From assembly GCA_017437065.1 (NCBI GenBank), contig JAFSBX010000146.1, positions 1 through 64,000 on the forward strand: DNA of 64,000 nt. Reading direction: 5' to 3'. Each line of letters opens with the position of its first letter. The stretch's first letter is position 1. The DNA is from Lachnospiraceae bacterium (GTDB lineage: Bacteria; Bacillota; Clostridia; Lachnospirales; Lachnospiraceae). Below are positions 52,357 through 61,646 of this stretch, one piece after another. A program made the position numbers and the translations under genes. The notes beneath the pieces are model-generated. The model ran no database searches and was not told the DNA's origin. It saw nothing but the letters and a program-made list of their open reading frames with translations.

Positions 52357-53452
52357 CTTCCTGCACACATTCCAGTAGTCTGTCATTATCCTCCGGCATC
52401 ATAAAGCAAAGGCGGAAAAACTTATTATCCAGCCCTTCAAAGGTAGAACAATTGCGTATCATTAAACAACGACGGATAGCTGTATCAAATAAAATATCTG
52501 CATCAGCAGTTTCTTTTTCTATTTTTACAAGCACGAAATTTGCAGTCGGTTCATATACTTTGAGTCCGGGAATAGAGCGAAGTATATTACATACACGTTC
52601 TCTTTCCGAAAAAATCAGTTCTTTTGTCCTGTTGATATAGTCGGTATCCGTAAACAGGATTTTGCCGGCAGCTTCCGCAAGAGAATTAATGGTCCATGGA
52701 TTTTTTGTTTCGTTTATTTCTTTTATTAATGTCTTATTTCCGGTTAGTCCATATCCGAGACGGAGTCCCGGAGAGGCAAAAAACTTAGAAATTCCACGCA
52801 AAATAATAAAATTATCAAAATGCTGCAAAAGCGGAATGGCAGTTACAGAATCGTAATCAGTGGCAAATTCCACATAAGTTTCATCTATCATTACAAAAAC
52901 ATGATGTTCCTGACAAAAGCTCAAGATTTCTGTAAGCGTGTCTGTGTGCAGTGCTGTCGAAGTCGGATTATTAGGGTTGCAAAGTACAAGAAGCTCTGAT
53001 TTTGTTTCTGTAAGAAGAGAAAAAAGTGCTTCCGTGTGCAATGTAAAATTATCTTCCGGTTTTAACTGATAATAAACACATTTCCCGCCGTTTAAGGAAA
53101 TTTCCCGTTCATATTCAGAATAAGTAGGCGAAATCAGACAGGCGGTTTTGGGATTTTTAAGTTTTATAACAGCGGAAATTAATTCCGTAGAGCCATTGCC
53201 TACAAGAATATTTTTATAATCCGTGTTGCAGTAAGTGCCGATAGTTTTGCGAAGCTCGGTATATTCTCTGTCGGGATATGTAGTGATTACATCAAGGCAG
53301 TTTTTTAATTCTTCGCAAAGCTTTGGGGAAATCCCAAGAGGATTTACATTGGCGGAAAAGCTGACAATCGCATCTTTGTTGATGCCATATATTTTTTCTA
53401 TTTTTTCTAAATCACTTCCGTGAAAATGTTCTGTATGTGTTATCATAATCAT
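52346..53452 (-). CDS. PLP-dependent aminotransferase, HisC/CobD-type
   Basis: Fold-type I PLP enzyme of 368 aa. It opens with HGSDLEKIEKIYG and FSANVNPLGIS, typical of the class II aminotransferases annotated as histidinol-phosphate aminotransferase or threonine-phosphate decarboxylase (CobD). LVGNGSTELI and CNPNNPTSTAL bind the cofactor phosphate and ring, DETYVEF holds the Asp/Tyr pair, RGISKFFASPGLRLGYG carries the PLP Lys, and FFRLCF the substrate-binding Arg. No other cobalamin or histidine genes are nearby, so the substrate stays open. I start at the ATG ending at 53452, 5 nt after AGGAAGG; the frame extends to a TTG. Confidence 0.85.
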   Translation of the reverse strand: MIMITHTEHFHGSDLEKIEKIYGINKDAIVSFSANVNPLGISPKLCEELKNCLDVITTYPDREYTELRKTIGTYCNTDYKNILVGNGSTELISAVIKLKNPKTACLISPTYSEYEREISLNGGKCVYYQLKPEDNFTLHTEALFSLLTETKSELLVLCNPNNPTSTALHTDTLTEILSFCQEHHVFVMIDETYVEFATDYDSVTAIPLLQHFDNFIILRGISKFFASPGLRLGYGLTGNKTLIKEINETKNPWTINSLAEAAGKILFTDTDYINRTKELIFSERERVCNILRSIPGLKVYEPTANFVLVKIEKETADADILFDTAIRRCLMIRNCSTFEGLDNKFFRLCFMMPEDNDRLLECVQEVIL

Positions 53453-53499
53453 TCTGACCTTCCTATTATACAAGTTAAAGGTAATTATTCAGTACCTTC

Positions 53500-53518
53500 G
53501 TAATGTGATTTGCATTAC
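53500..53518. promoter_or_regulatory. Inverted repeat between divergent genes
   Basis: GTAATG-N7-CATTAC, 6-bp perfect arms, about 50 bp upstream of the aminotransferase start and 150 bp before the pyrophosphatase. A possible operator; nothing identifies a regulator. Confidence 0.3.
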
Positions 53519-53664
53519 CTTTCGAAAAATTATATCGCAGTAAATGAATTTGTCAATGAAACATTTTGCTTTTCATATTTCTGTATGGTAAAATTTTTCT
53601 AAATATAGATAAATTATACAAATTTGTGAAAAAGTTAAAATGTGGAAAAGGCATGGTGGTTGAG

Positions 53665-55314
53665 ATGGGAAAAAGAAAGCAGAAAGTGTTTGTGGTAGGA
53701 CATAGAAATCCGGACACGGATTCCATATGTTCAGCAATTTGTTATGCAAATTTAAAATGTGCTTTAAATGATGAGGAAGAATATATCGCCATGCGTGCAG
53801 GGCATATTAACGAAGAAACCCAGTATGTGCTTGACAGGTTAGGCATACAGCCGCCTTTATATTTAAAGGATGTGCGTACACAGGTGAGAGATATTGAGAT
53901 TCGTGAAACCGAAGGAGCATCTCAGGATATTTCACTAAAAAAAGCATGGAATCTTATGAAAGACAGTAATGTAGTAACTCTTCCGATTACGGAAAAAAAC
54001 AAGCTTGCAGGCATTATCAGCATCAGTGATATTGCCACATCATATATGGACGTATATGACAGCAAAATTCTTGCAACTGCGAAAACAAAATATAAAAATA
54101 TTCTGGAAACGCTGGATGCCACACTGGTTGTAGGTGATGAGGAAGCCTTTTTTGATAAAGGAAAAGTGTTAATTGCCGCAGCGAATCCGGATTTGATGGA
54201 AACTTATATTGAAGAACATGACTTGGTAATTCTGGGAAACCGTTATGAATCACAGCTTTGTGCCATTGAAATGAAAGCAGACTGTATTATTGTATGTGAA
54301 GGTGCGGCTGTTTCCATTACTATTAAGAAAATGGCAGAAGAAAAAGGGTGTACGGTAATTAGTACGCCACATGATACTTATACGGTAGCAAGACTGATTA
54401 ATCAGAGTATGCCGATTGCTCACTTTATGCGAAAAGATGATTTGATTACGTTTAGAATGGATGATTTTACCGATACCATCAAAGAAACAATGGCGAAGAA
54501 AAGACATCGTGATTTTCCGGTACTTGATAAGTATGGCAACTATATCGGTATGATTTCCAGACGAAATCTTTTGAATATGTCTCCGAAGAAAATTATTTTA
54601 GTAGACCACAATGAGAAAAATCAGGCGGTAGAAGGCGTGGAAAATGCGGAAATTTTAGAGATTATTGACCATCACCGTCTGGGAAGTCTGGAGACAATTT
54701 CACCGGTATTTTTCCGAAACCAGCCACTGGGATGTACGGCAACAATTATTTATCAGATGTATCGTGAAAATAATGTGGAAATTACAAAAACAATTGCAGC
54801 ACTTTTGTGTGCGGCAATTTTGTCGGATACTTTGATGTATCGTTCTCCTACTTGTACAGCTTATGACAAACAGGTTGCGGAAGAACTTGCAAAAATTGCG
54901 GAAATTCAGGTAGAAGAGTTTGCACGGGAAATGTTTAAGGCGGGAAGTAACTTGAAATCGAAAGGGCCTGAAGAAATCTTTTATCAGGATTTCAAAACAT
55001 TTTCCATCAATGATGTATCTTTTGGTGTTGGTCAGATTAATGCCATGACAAGAGAAGAACTGGCAGAAATTAAAGAAAGAATTAAACCTTACATGGAAGC
55101 AGCAATTGGAAAAATGAGCGTGAACATGATTTTCTTTATGCTGACGGATATTATCGGTGAGTCTACGGAGTTGCTGTTTGTAGGAAATAATGCGGAAGAG
55201 TTAATTGAAAATGCATTCAGTGTGTCACGGGATGGAGATTCCTTCAGACTGGATGGGGTGATTTCGAGAAAGAAACAGCTGATACCGGCATTGATGTCGA
55301 TTATGCAGCAATAA
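53665..55314 (+). CDS. ppaC: Manganese-dependent inorganic pyrophosphatase with CBS-DRTGG insert
   Basis: Family II pyrophosphatase, about 549 aa, hydrolysing PPi to phosphate in the cytosol. Metal-site motifs are GHRNPDTDSICSA near the N-terminus and IIDHHRLGS (DHH) later, followed by a DHHA2 domain. Between them (~65-310) is the regulatory insert of a CBS pair split by a DRTGG domain (VVTLPITEKNKLAGIISI, DFPVLDKYGNYIGMISR), which in this subtype confers inhibition by AMP/ADP and activation by ATP or diadenosine polyphosphates. This explains the length against ~310 aa for the simple form. Start is uncertain: 53665 (MGKRKQK) or 53653; neither has a strong ribosome site. Confidence 0.92.
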   Translation: MGKRKQKVFVVGHRNPDTDSICSAICYANLKCALNDEEEYIAMRAGHINEETQYVLDRLGIQPPLYLKDVRTQVRDIEIRETEGASQDISLKKAWNLMKDSNVVTLPITEKNKLAGIISISDIATSYMDVYDSKILATAKTKYKNILETLDATLVVGDEEAFFDKGKVLIAAANPDLMETYIEEHDLVILGNRYESQLCAIEMKADCIIVCEGAAVSITIKKMAEEKGCTVISTPHDTYTVARLINQSMPIAHFMRKDDLITFRMDDFTDTIKETMAKKRHRDFPVLDKYGNYIGMISRRNLLNMSPKKIILVDHNEKNQAVEGVENAEILEIIDHHRLGSLETISPVFFRNQPLGCTATIIYQMYRENNVEITKTIAALLCAAILSDTLMYRSPTCTAYDKQVAEELAKIAEIQVEEFAREMFKAGSNLKSKGPEEIFYQDFKTFSINDVSFGVGQINAMTREELAEIKERIKPYMEAAIGKMSVNMIFFMLTDIIGESTELLFVGNNAEELIENAFSVSRDGDSFRLDGVISRKKQLIPALMSIMQQ

Positions 55315-55404
55315 CAGCACAAAAAGAAAATCTAAGCCTGTGGCAATTCTTTTAAATTTGCGGACATGGATTATGAGTTATAAAAAGGGAAAGGATATAT
55401 TGGC

Positions 55405-55611
55405 ATGGAGAAAAGTTTTAAAGAAATGTATCTTGCCGGAGAAGTGGAGTTTGAGGCAATTGATGATTTTAGTTATGAGTGGGGAATGAGTGATGATGAG
55501 AGGACACTTGCGCAGTATCTTGGATTGAATGAGGAAGAAGAGGATGCGTGGGTAAGTGTCAGTGAGGATGCTTTGCGGGAAATGTTGGTTAAGGAAAAGG
55601 AAGCACGTTAG
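55405..55611 (+). CDS. Small acidic protein of unknown function
   Basis: A 68-aa, strongly acidic protein (MEKSFKEMYLAGEVEFEAIDDF ... GLNEEEEDAWVSVSEDAL), predicted helical, without membrane segment or known motif. AAAGGA precedes the ATG. The stop codon is separated from the ATG of the NYN/OST-HTH gene by one nucleotide, so the two are translationally coupled and may interact. I recognise no family. Confidence 0.75.
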   Translation: MEKSFKEMYLAGEVEFEAIDDFSYEWGMSDDERTLAQYLGLNEEEEDAWVSVSEDALREMLVKEKEAR

Positions 55612-55612
55612 T

Positions 55613-56620
55613 ATGGAAGATAAGAAATTTGCAGTTTTGATTGACTCGGATAATATATCATCGAAATATATAACAGCTATTTTAGACGAAATGACGAAGC
55701 ATGGAATTACTACCTACAGAAGAGTGTATGGGGATTGGACAAGCAGTCATGCAAAAGGCTGGAAGCAAAAGTTGGCGGAATGTTCTATTACACCAATACA
55801 GCAGTTCAGTAATACTGTGGGAAAGAATTCTACAGATTCTACGTTAATTATTGATGCAATGGATATTTTGTATACGGGGAACGTGGATGGGTTCTGTATA
55901 GTGTCAAGTGATGGGGATTTTACACGACTTGCCAGCAGGTTAAGGGAATCAGGTATGATGGTAATCGGTATGGGTGAGGAGAAAACGCCGCGTTCTTTTA
56001 GGGCTGCATGCTCCCGATTTACGGTATTGGAGAATCTGATTGATACGGATGAGGAATTGATGGGAGAAGAAGCTGTAGGTGAAGAAGCAGCATCAGAAAA
56101 GAGTGAAAAATCACAAAAAGCAAATACAAAAAGTGAGGCTATGAAAAAAGAATCCACTGTCATTAGTAAAGAGGTTATTGAAAGCTCGATTATTAACATT
56201 ATTACAGAGAATGAAAACAAGGGAAGAGAAACAGGACTTGCAGAGGTTGGAAATCGTCTGATTAACAAGTATCCTGATTTTGACACCAGAAATTATGGTT
56301 ACAGTCTGCTTTCTAAGTTTTTGGAGGAAGTACCGAGTCTTGAACTGATTAAGACAGAAAATAAAGGAATTAACGTAAAAATCAAAGCAAATACAGAGTC
56401 TGAGGATGAAATCATTTTTGACATCAAAACAATTGTAAATCAAAAAGGTAAAAAGGGCATGGGTGTGAACGAATTAAGCAATATGCTTCATAAAAAATAT
56501 GTCCGTTTTAATGTGAAAGATTATGGTTACTCTCAGTTTACAAAGTTTCTTCAAAGTATACCGGAACTTGAGATTTTTGAGGATGCAAGTAAGCGGAAGA
56601 GGGTAAAAAACGCAGAATAA
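55613..56620 (+). CDS. NYN-domain/OST-HTH putative RNA-processing protein
   Basis: A 335-aa protein. Residues 1-~145 are a NYN (LabA/DUF88, PIN-like) ribonuclease fold: the acids are in VLIDSDNISSKY, STLIIDAMDIL and VSSDGDFTRLASRLR. After a Lys/Glu-rich linker, two OST-HTH/LOTUS winged-helix domains follow (about 195-260 and 272-330), each ending in the repeated pattern NYGYS-x-LSKFL / DYGYS-x-FTKFL. NYN plus OST-HTH is known from MARF1-like and bacterial LabA proteins, thought to bind and cut RNA or bind G-quadruplex RNA. It starts 1 nt after the small acidic gene. Confidence 0.88.
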   Translation: MEDKKFAVLIDSDNISSKYITAILDEMTKHGITTYRRVYGDWTSSHAKGWKQKLAECSITPIQQFSNTVGKNSTDSTLIIDAMDILYTGNVDGFCIVSSDGDFTRLASRLRESGMMVIGMGEEKTPRSFRAACSRFTVLENLIDTDEELMGEEAVGEEAASEKSEKSQKANTKSEAMKKESTVISKEVIESSIINIITENENKGRETGLAEVGNRLINKYPDFDTRNYGYSLLSKFLEEVPSLELIKTENKGINVKIKANTESEDEIIFDIKTIVNQKGKKGMGVNELSNMLHKKYVRFNVKDYGYSQFTKFLQSIPELEIFEDASKRKRVKNAE

Positions 56621-56666
56621 GATGTGAAGTTGGTGTTTAAAATACCGGAAAATAACAGGACATAAG

Positions 56667-57548
56667 TTGGAAAATGACATGGATAAACTCAGAATAGAAA
56701 AAATAAAGCTTATTACATCAATGTGTATATTCGGAACAATCGGAATTTTCGTGCGATACATCCCTTTGCCAAGCAGTGTTATTGCTTTTGCCAGAGGGCT
56801 TGTGGGCATGCTCTTTTTATTAGCGGTTGTTTTTATAAAAAAGACAGAAATATCTGTTGAGGATATCAAGAGAAATCTGTTATGGCTTATTTTATCAGGT
56901 ACTTGTCTGGGAATGAACTGGATATTATTATTTGAATCTTATCGGTTTACCTCCGTTGCGACATCTACATTGTGCTATTATCTGGCACCGATTATTGTAA
57001 TATTGGTTTCGCCGTTAATATTAAAAGAAAAACTGACAATACGAAAAGGGATATGCACTGTTGTGGCATTGAGCGGTATGGTTTTGGTTTCAGGTGTTTT
57101 ACAGACGGGTATGCCGGAGATAAATGAAATAAAAGGGATTCTTTTTGGTCTTGGAGCAGCAGTTTTGTATGCATGCATTATGTTAATCAATAAGAAAATA
57201 CAAGATATATCTGCATACGATAAAACGATAGTGCAACTTGGGATTTCCGCAGCTGTGATATTACCCTATTGTCTTCTGACAGAAGATGTGGCAGCATTGC
57301 CGTTTTCGGGGAAGGTTCTTTTTATGCTCCTTTTCGTGGGAATTTTGCATACAGGTGTTACATATTTTTTATATTTCGGCTCTATGGGACATTTGAAGGG
57401 ACAGACTGTGGCGATTATCAGTTATGTAGATCCGGTAGTGGCGGTTTTGATTTCCGTTTTTGTGCTGAGAGAGGGCATGGATATTTGGGGAATTATAGGA
57501 GCGGTACTGATTTTAGGGGCAGCACTGGTAAGTGAATTGAAGTCATAG
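56667..57548 (+). CDS. DMT/EamA-family exporter
   Basis: A 293-aa membrane protein with ten predicted helices in two EamA repeats (first ~1-140, second ~145-290; LSGTCLGMNWILLFESYRFTSVATSTLCYYLAPI is the first-half signature). Family members export amino acids or other small metabolites by proton exchange; the substrate is unknown. The frame opens at TTG 56667, which has AGGA 7 nt upstream; the ATG at 56679 lacks a good site, so a TTG start is plausible. The stop is two nucleotides before a fragment of the 310-bp repeat family. Confidence 0.85.
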   Translation: MENDMDKLRIEKIKLITSMCIFGTIGIFVRYIPLPSSVIAFARGLVGMLFLLAVVFIKKTEISVEDIKRNLLWLILSGTCLGMNWILLFESYRFTSVATSTLCYYLAPIIVILVSPLILKEKLTIRKGICTVVALSGMVLVSGVLQTGMPEINEIKGILFGLGAAVLYACIMLINKKIQDISAYDKTIVQLGISAAVILPYCLLTEDVAALPFSGKVLFMLLFVGILHTGVTYFLYFGSMGHLKGQTVAIISYVDPVVAVLISVFVLREGMDIWGIIGAVLILGAALVSELKS

Positions 57549-57550
57549 AA

Positions 57551-57586
57551 GTGTCGAAAGGTGCTGTGAAAGGTTGTGCAACAAAA
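57551..57586 (+). repeat. Fragment of the 310-bp repeat family at a gene breakpoint
   Basis: GTGTCGAAAGGTGCTGTG followed by AAAGGTTGTGCAACAAAAT aligns with the left end of the 9408 element (two substitutions and a short internal deletion). It lies exactly where the minus-strand response-regulator homology stops, so the insertion or its excision probably cut that gene. Confidence 0.7.
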
Positions 57587-57985
57587 TATAAAATTTCGTT
57601 TATTGGGATTTTTTGCGTGTTTCCGTGGCTGGAAATCATAATCATTTTGTACAGTTTCAGTTCATCCATGCAGGCATCCATATTTGTACAAAGTTCACTA
57701 TAATCAAAAGTTTTTGTCATAAAGCGAAAAGCTTTGGCAATGTATCCTTCTTTATATCTTTCTTCATAAGCAGTCAGAATCAGAACGAGCGTCTGTGGAA
57801 ATTGTTGATGTATTTTGGTTGACCACAAAATTCCATCTTCGCTTTTAGAGCCAAATTCCAAATCCATGAAAATGATATCTACGGGATTTTGTTGCGTATA
57901 AGCATACAGTGCCGACGGAGTTGGGAAGTAAACAATATTAATTTCCAGTAATTTTTCTCTGGCGTAATCCCGAAGCTGATTTTGT
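57587..57985 (-). pseudogene. LytTR-type response regulator, truncated at both ends
   Basis: The minus-strand frame reads the middle and end of an AgrA/LytTR-like receiver domain (VDIIFMDLEF with the phospho-acceptor Asp, LVLILTAYEERYKEGYIAKAFRF, SELCTNMDACMDELK), then the first strand of a LytTR domain (PINEILYF). The first ~12 residues with the acidic pocket are missing: the frame begins right after the kinase stop. The rest of the DNA-binding domain is replaced by repeat sequence. Not a working regulator. Confidence 0.85.
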
Positions 57986-57987
57986 AA

Positions 57988-58773
57988 TTAAAGAGGCAGG
58001 TAAACGGTAGTTATAATTTGTTTAGTTTGCATGCTTTGATGAAAAATACCGTTGTATTTTTCGCAAATATTCTTCATTTTATATATTCCATAGCCATGGT
58101 TACGGTCTGAGGTATTTCGCTTTTTTATTGTTCGGTTTGCAGAATAGTCATCAGAAATTGAATTAACAATTGTAATGGAAAAATATTGAGAACCGTAATC
58201 AAAACTGATGGTTAATTGCGGCATTTCCTGCGGCGGACATTGATTAACCGCATGAATTGCATTGGACAACATATTGCTAAAAATAGTACATAGGTCAATA
58301 GAAGACACAGTGGAAACATCCGTCAGGACTCCGGATACATTCTTCTGAACATGGGAAGCACACAGATTATGCAAATCATAATTAATAATGGAATCAATAA
58401 TCAGGTTTCCAGAAAAATATAGTCGCTCCTGAAAAGCAAAAGAGTCTTGCAGGTCATTAAAATAACATGTCAGTTCTTCGTAGTTTTGTTTTTCTAATAA
58501 ATAACCCATTCCAAGAAAATGTCCCTTTATGTCATGGCGGAATTTTCTTAGTTCACGATCCATCATGTCACAGTTCTGATAATATTCCAATTGCTTCTCC
58601 ATAAGAAAAATATTCTCAGCTTCTTCTTCCTGTTGTTGCATCAAAAATTTCTGAACAAAAAATGTAATAAACACTACACTGAGCGAAGTAAGCAGGTATA
58701 CTACAATACGAAAAGACATGATTTCCAGCTCAGTACCGGGAGCATGCCAGTGTGCAGGACTTTTATATACCAC
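57988..58773 (-). pseudogene. AgrC-like sensor histidine kinase lacking its sensor region
   Basis: Reads 261 residues of a GHKL-type kinase: one membrane helix (~25-45), the H-box region RKFRHDIKGHFLGM, and a HATPase_c part (NMLSNAIHAVNQCP, HGYGIYKMKNICEKYNG, TTVYLPL). Intact relatives carry five to six further membrane helices before this. The only starts are a GTG without ribosome site. Upstream the frame enters the chemoreceptor remnant on the other strand. Kinase residues look intact, so a truncated but expressed protein cannot be excluded; loss of the sensor and of its regulator argues for decay. Confidence 0.7.
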
Positions 58774-60208
58774 TGAGAAGCTATTGGGGTTATTTCCGAT
58801 GGTTAGCTGGAGTTCGTTAATTGTGTTTGATTTTACCTGTCTGATTTATATGGCAATTGGTATTTATTTTGTACGGACGGGATTTGAAAATGGCTGTGTA
58901 GCACCTTCCAAGCAGAAAGCTGCAAAAAGCTTTCTGCTGATTATTATGTTTACTCAGTACAATTTTATTCTTTATATGATACCGTCCACGGAGTTTTGGG
59001 GATATGCACTTTTATTTGTCATAGCAACCGCTTTCTTTTTGGATGTAAAATTAGTACTTGGAACCGCGACTGAAATTACGGTTTCATTAATAGTTTCAGC
59101 GTTTATAAGTGGAGATACGCTCTTGCCGGTGCAGGATATCTTGTTTATTCCTAATATTGTTGCACGAATTGTATGTATTGTTTTAACTTTAGCATTTATT
59201 GTAATATTTACATATTTAGTAAGCCGTTTTCTTGTGAATGCTAAGAAAGATGAAATGGAACGCAACAATGAACATGTACAGAATGTATTGTTGGCAGTGC
59301 AGTCTTTATCGGAAAATTTATATGCAGCAGGTACGAATCTGTTCCAAATTTCTGAAAATGAAAGTGCATCTGCAGAAGAATTAGCGGCTACAAGTGAGGT
59401 CTTATTAGAGAGCAGTAATATGTTAGGCGAGAAAACAGAAAAAAGTATGTTTAATCTCAGCGAATTGAATAAATGGGAAGTAGTTGTTGCTGACAATGTG
59501 GAAAAAGTGGAATTAACGTCTAAAGAATTATTGGAAAATGCAAAAGACAATGAAAAATTACTGAGCGGTTTACAATCCGTTAATAGTGAAGTGTCAACTT
59601 CTATGCTGACAACCATAGAAGTTGCGGAAAAATTATCCGGGGCTGTAAATGAAATTGGTGTGACTTTAAAACTGATAAATGAAATCTCTTCATCTACCAA
59701 TCTGTTAGCATTAAATGCTTCCATTGAAGCAGCAAGAGCAGGCGAAGCAGGTCGGGGGTTTGCGGTAGTTGCGCAGGAAGTGGGTAATTTGGCAAACAGT
59801 ACGAAGGAATCCTTAGAAGTGGTAGAAACTGTGATTGCAAGAGTACAAAATAATGTGAATGAAATAACATTGCATGTGGAAGAAAATTCACAAAAGCTTG
59901 AAAAACAGAATGAATATTTCAGTAATGTTTTCAAAAGTATACAGGATATGACGAATTTGCTGAATGTATCTGTAGATGCCATAAATACAATGGGAGAAGC
60001 ACATAACGAACAGGCAGCAGTAATTAAAAACACGGTGTCTATTAATCAGGATATTGCAGAAAGTATTCGAAATGAAAATCACTAGTTTATCTCTATTAAT
60101 GAAATGGTGGAAAGCAATGTCAACGATATAACAGGTATGACTGAACAAATTAATGTTATTAACGGAATGGTTGATGAAATGAATCAATTGTTGAAAGCAG
60201 AGGGGTAA
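58718..60208 (+). pseudogene. Chemotaxis receptor, 5' truncated and with in-frame stop
   Basis: A chemoreceptor with a multi-helix membrane N-terminus and a signalling domain tip [29 protein letters not shown]. Recognisable homology starts near 58775 with part of the membrane region; the bases before it read as kinase on the other strand. At 60083-60085 a TAG interrupts the last helix, yet the same frame continues for 40 codons (FISINEMVESNVNDITGM...) to TAA at 60206, which is the normal end of such proteins. A single CAG-to-TAG or GAG-to-TAG change explains it. Confidence 0.85.
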
Positions 60209-60269
60209 AGAACGGTAAATTAGTGACTTAGTGAATTTAGTGAATTAGATAGAAAAATCTTGATATCAG

Positions 60270-60310
60270 AAAAGCTTTGTGATACATTAAATGTCACAGA
60301 GCTTTTTCTT
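60270..60310 (+). terminator. Hairpin/terminator, left copy flanking Rpn copy 2
   Basis: AAAAGCTTTGTGATACATTA opens an inverted repeat closing with TGTCACAGAGCTTTTT, then TCTTT. The first 20 nt are identical to the hairpin at 61427 on the other side of the Rpn gene. Confidence 0.7.
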
Positions 60311-60430
60311 TACGTGGAAAACTTTTTAGTTATAGAGTGTTTTCATGTTTCTGATAAGCGTATCTAAGTTAATCAGGCAGTTCTGCCGTAGATTCAAAGA
60401 AATAAAAACAAAAGAACAGGAGTGGGCGTT

Positions 60431-61387
60431 ATGGGTGAAAAGAATGATACCATGTGCAGTTATCTGGCAGTACCCGAAATTTTTGCAGATTTCATTAACG
60501 GAATTTTATTTGACGGCAGAAGCCGGATTGAAAAAGAAGAGGTAATGAGTCATGATAGTGTGTATTATGAGAAAGTTGTAAGTGGAAACGGAGCGAAGTT
60601 AAAGCTGAACCGGACACGGGACGTGGTTAAAGGGATTGCAAAAGGAAATAAATATGCAATTGTAGGCGTGGAAAATCAAAATAAAGTGCACCATGCGATG
60701 CCTTTGCGGTGTATGGAATATGAAGTGGCAGAGTACATAAAGCAGTTAAAGTATATTCGAAAAAACTATCAAAAGACAGACGGAACAGCGGAAGAGTTCT
60801 TGTCACGGATGAGTAAGGATGAGAAGTTAAATCCGGTGGTAGTCATTATGTTTTACCATGGAAATGGGAACTATGAAGGTTGTACGGATTTGCATGGTAT
60901 GTTAGACTTTGAGGGAGAAAATGAAGTTTATAGGGAGTTTATTACGAATTATCGGATGAACCTGATAACGTTACAGGATATAAAGGAAGAGAATTTTAAA
61001 ACAGGTTTGAAGCAGCTGTTTGGTGTTATGAAACGTAGTGAAGATAAAAAGGCATTACGTGAGTATATAGAAGAAAATGCTGATGAATTTTCACATTTAG
61101 ATGAAGACACATTTGATGTGATGAGCGTTATGGTGAACCAGAAGGATTTAGTAAAGTATAAAGAAAGTTGTAAAAGTGAACGAGGTGAGATGGATATGTG
61201 TAAAGCGATTGAAGATATAAGAGAAGAGGGCAGGGAGGAAGGAAGAGAAGAAGGAATATGTGCTTTGGTAGCTGTATGTAAAGAACTTGGCGTACCAAAG
61301 GAAGAAGTGGTGGTTAAGTTGATGACTCAGTTTTCCATTACAAAGGAAAAAGCAGAGAGATATATTGAAAAATACTGGAAAATATAA
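60431..61387 (+). CDS. Rpn-family recombination-promoting nuclease/putative transposase (copy 2)
   Basis: A 318-aa Rpn-type PD-(D/E)XK protein related to copy 1 at 33081. The core shows EIFADFINGILFDG, RTRDVVKGIA, YAIVGVENQNKVH with the catalytic Glu, NPVVVIMFYHG and TDLHGMLDF. Near the C-terminus REEGREEGREEG is the repetitive charged linker common in this family, followed by a short helical tail. The start is the ATG at 60431, 9 nt after AGGAG; a GTG three codons earlier is possible. It is bracketed by near-identical hairpins (60270 and 61427) and follows a zone of broken genes. Active-site residues look intact. Confidence 0.85.
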   Translation: MGEKNDTMCSYLAVPEIFADFINGILFDGRSRIEKEEVMSHDSVYYEKVVSGNGAKLKLNRTRDVVKGIAKGNKYAIVGVENQNKVHHAMPLRCMEYEVAEYIKQLKYIRKNYQKTDGTAEEFLSRMSKDEKLNPVVVIMFYHGNGNYEGCTDLHGMLDFEGENEVYREFITNYRMNLITLQDIKEENFKTGLKQLFGVMKRSEDKKALREYIEENADEFSHLDEDTFDVMSVMVNQKDLVKYKESCKSERGEMDMCKAIEDIREEGREEGREEGICALVAVCKELGVPKEEVVVKLMTQFSITKEKAERYIEKYWKI

Positions 61388-61426
61388 AACTAAAATATTG
61401 TGAAAAAACAAAAATATTGTAAATGA

Positions 61427-61466
61427 AAAAGCTTTGTGATACATTAGGTTTCGCAAAGCTTTTTGA
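61427..61466 (+). terminator. Hairpin/terminator, right copy flanking Rpn copy 2
   Basis: AAAAGCTTTGTGATACATTA repeats the left copy exactly for 20 nt, then closes with TTTCGCAAAGCTTTTT. It should end Rpn transcription. Confidence 0.75.
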
Positions 61467-61565
61467 TACAGGAATTAGAAATAAATATTATGAAGTATGG
61501 AAAAATTTTAGAAAAATGATTGTTAATATAATTAATAAAAAAATATATTGAAAAATGGAAACATA

Positions 61566-61594
61566 TTGTGTGAATTGTCATTCTATTTTATAAT
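61566..61594 (+). promoter_or_regulatory. Predicted promoter of the HD-GYP response regulator
   Basis: TTGTGT, 17 nt, TATAAT, about 50 nt before the start codon. Confidence 0.65.
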
Positions 61595-61646
61595 ATATAA
61601 TATGATGCAGGGCGGTATTAGCAAAAGAACACAAAGAGGATAAAGG

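Noticed and set aside
58972-60033. 353-codon minus-strand frame opposite the broken chemoreceptor
   Set aside because: Same complement effect of the repetitive chemoreceptor helices; no family features and no start signal.
60083-60085. TAG read as an amino acid (pyrrolysine-type recoding) in the chemoreceptor
   Set aside because: The neighbouring sequence shows decay at the 5' end too, other genes in the window end normally at TAG, and there is no sign of recoding genes; a nonsense mutation is simpler.
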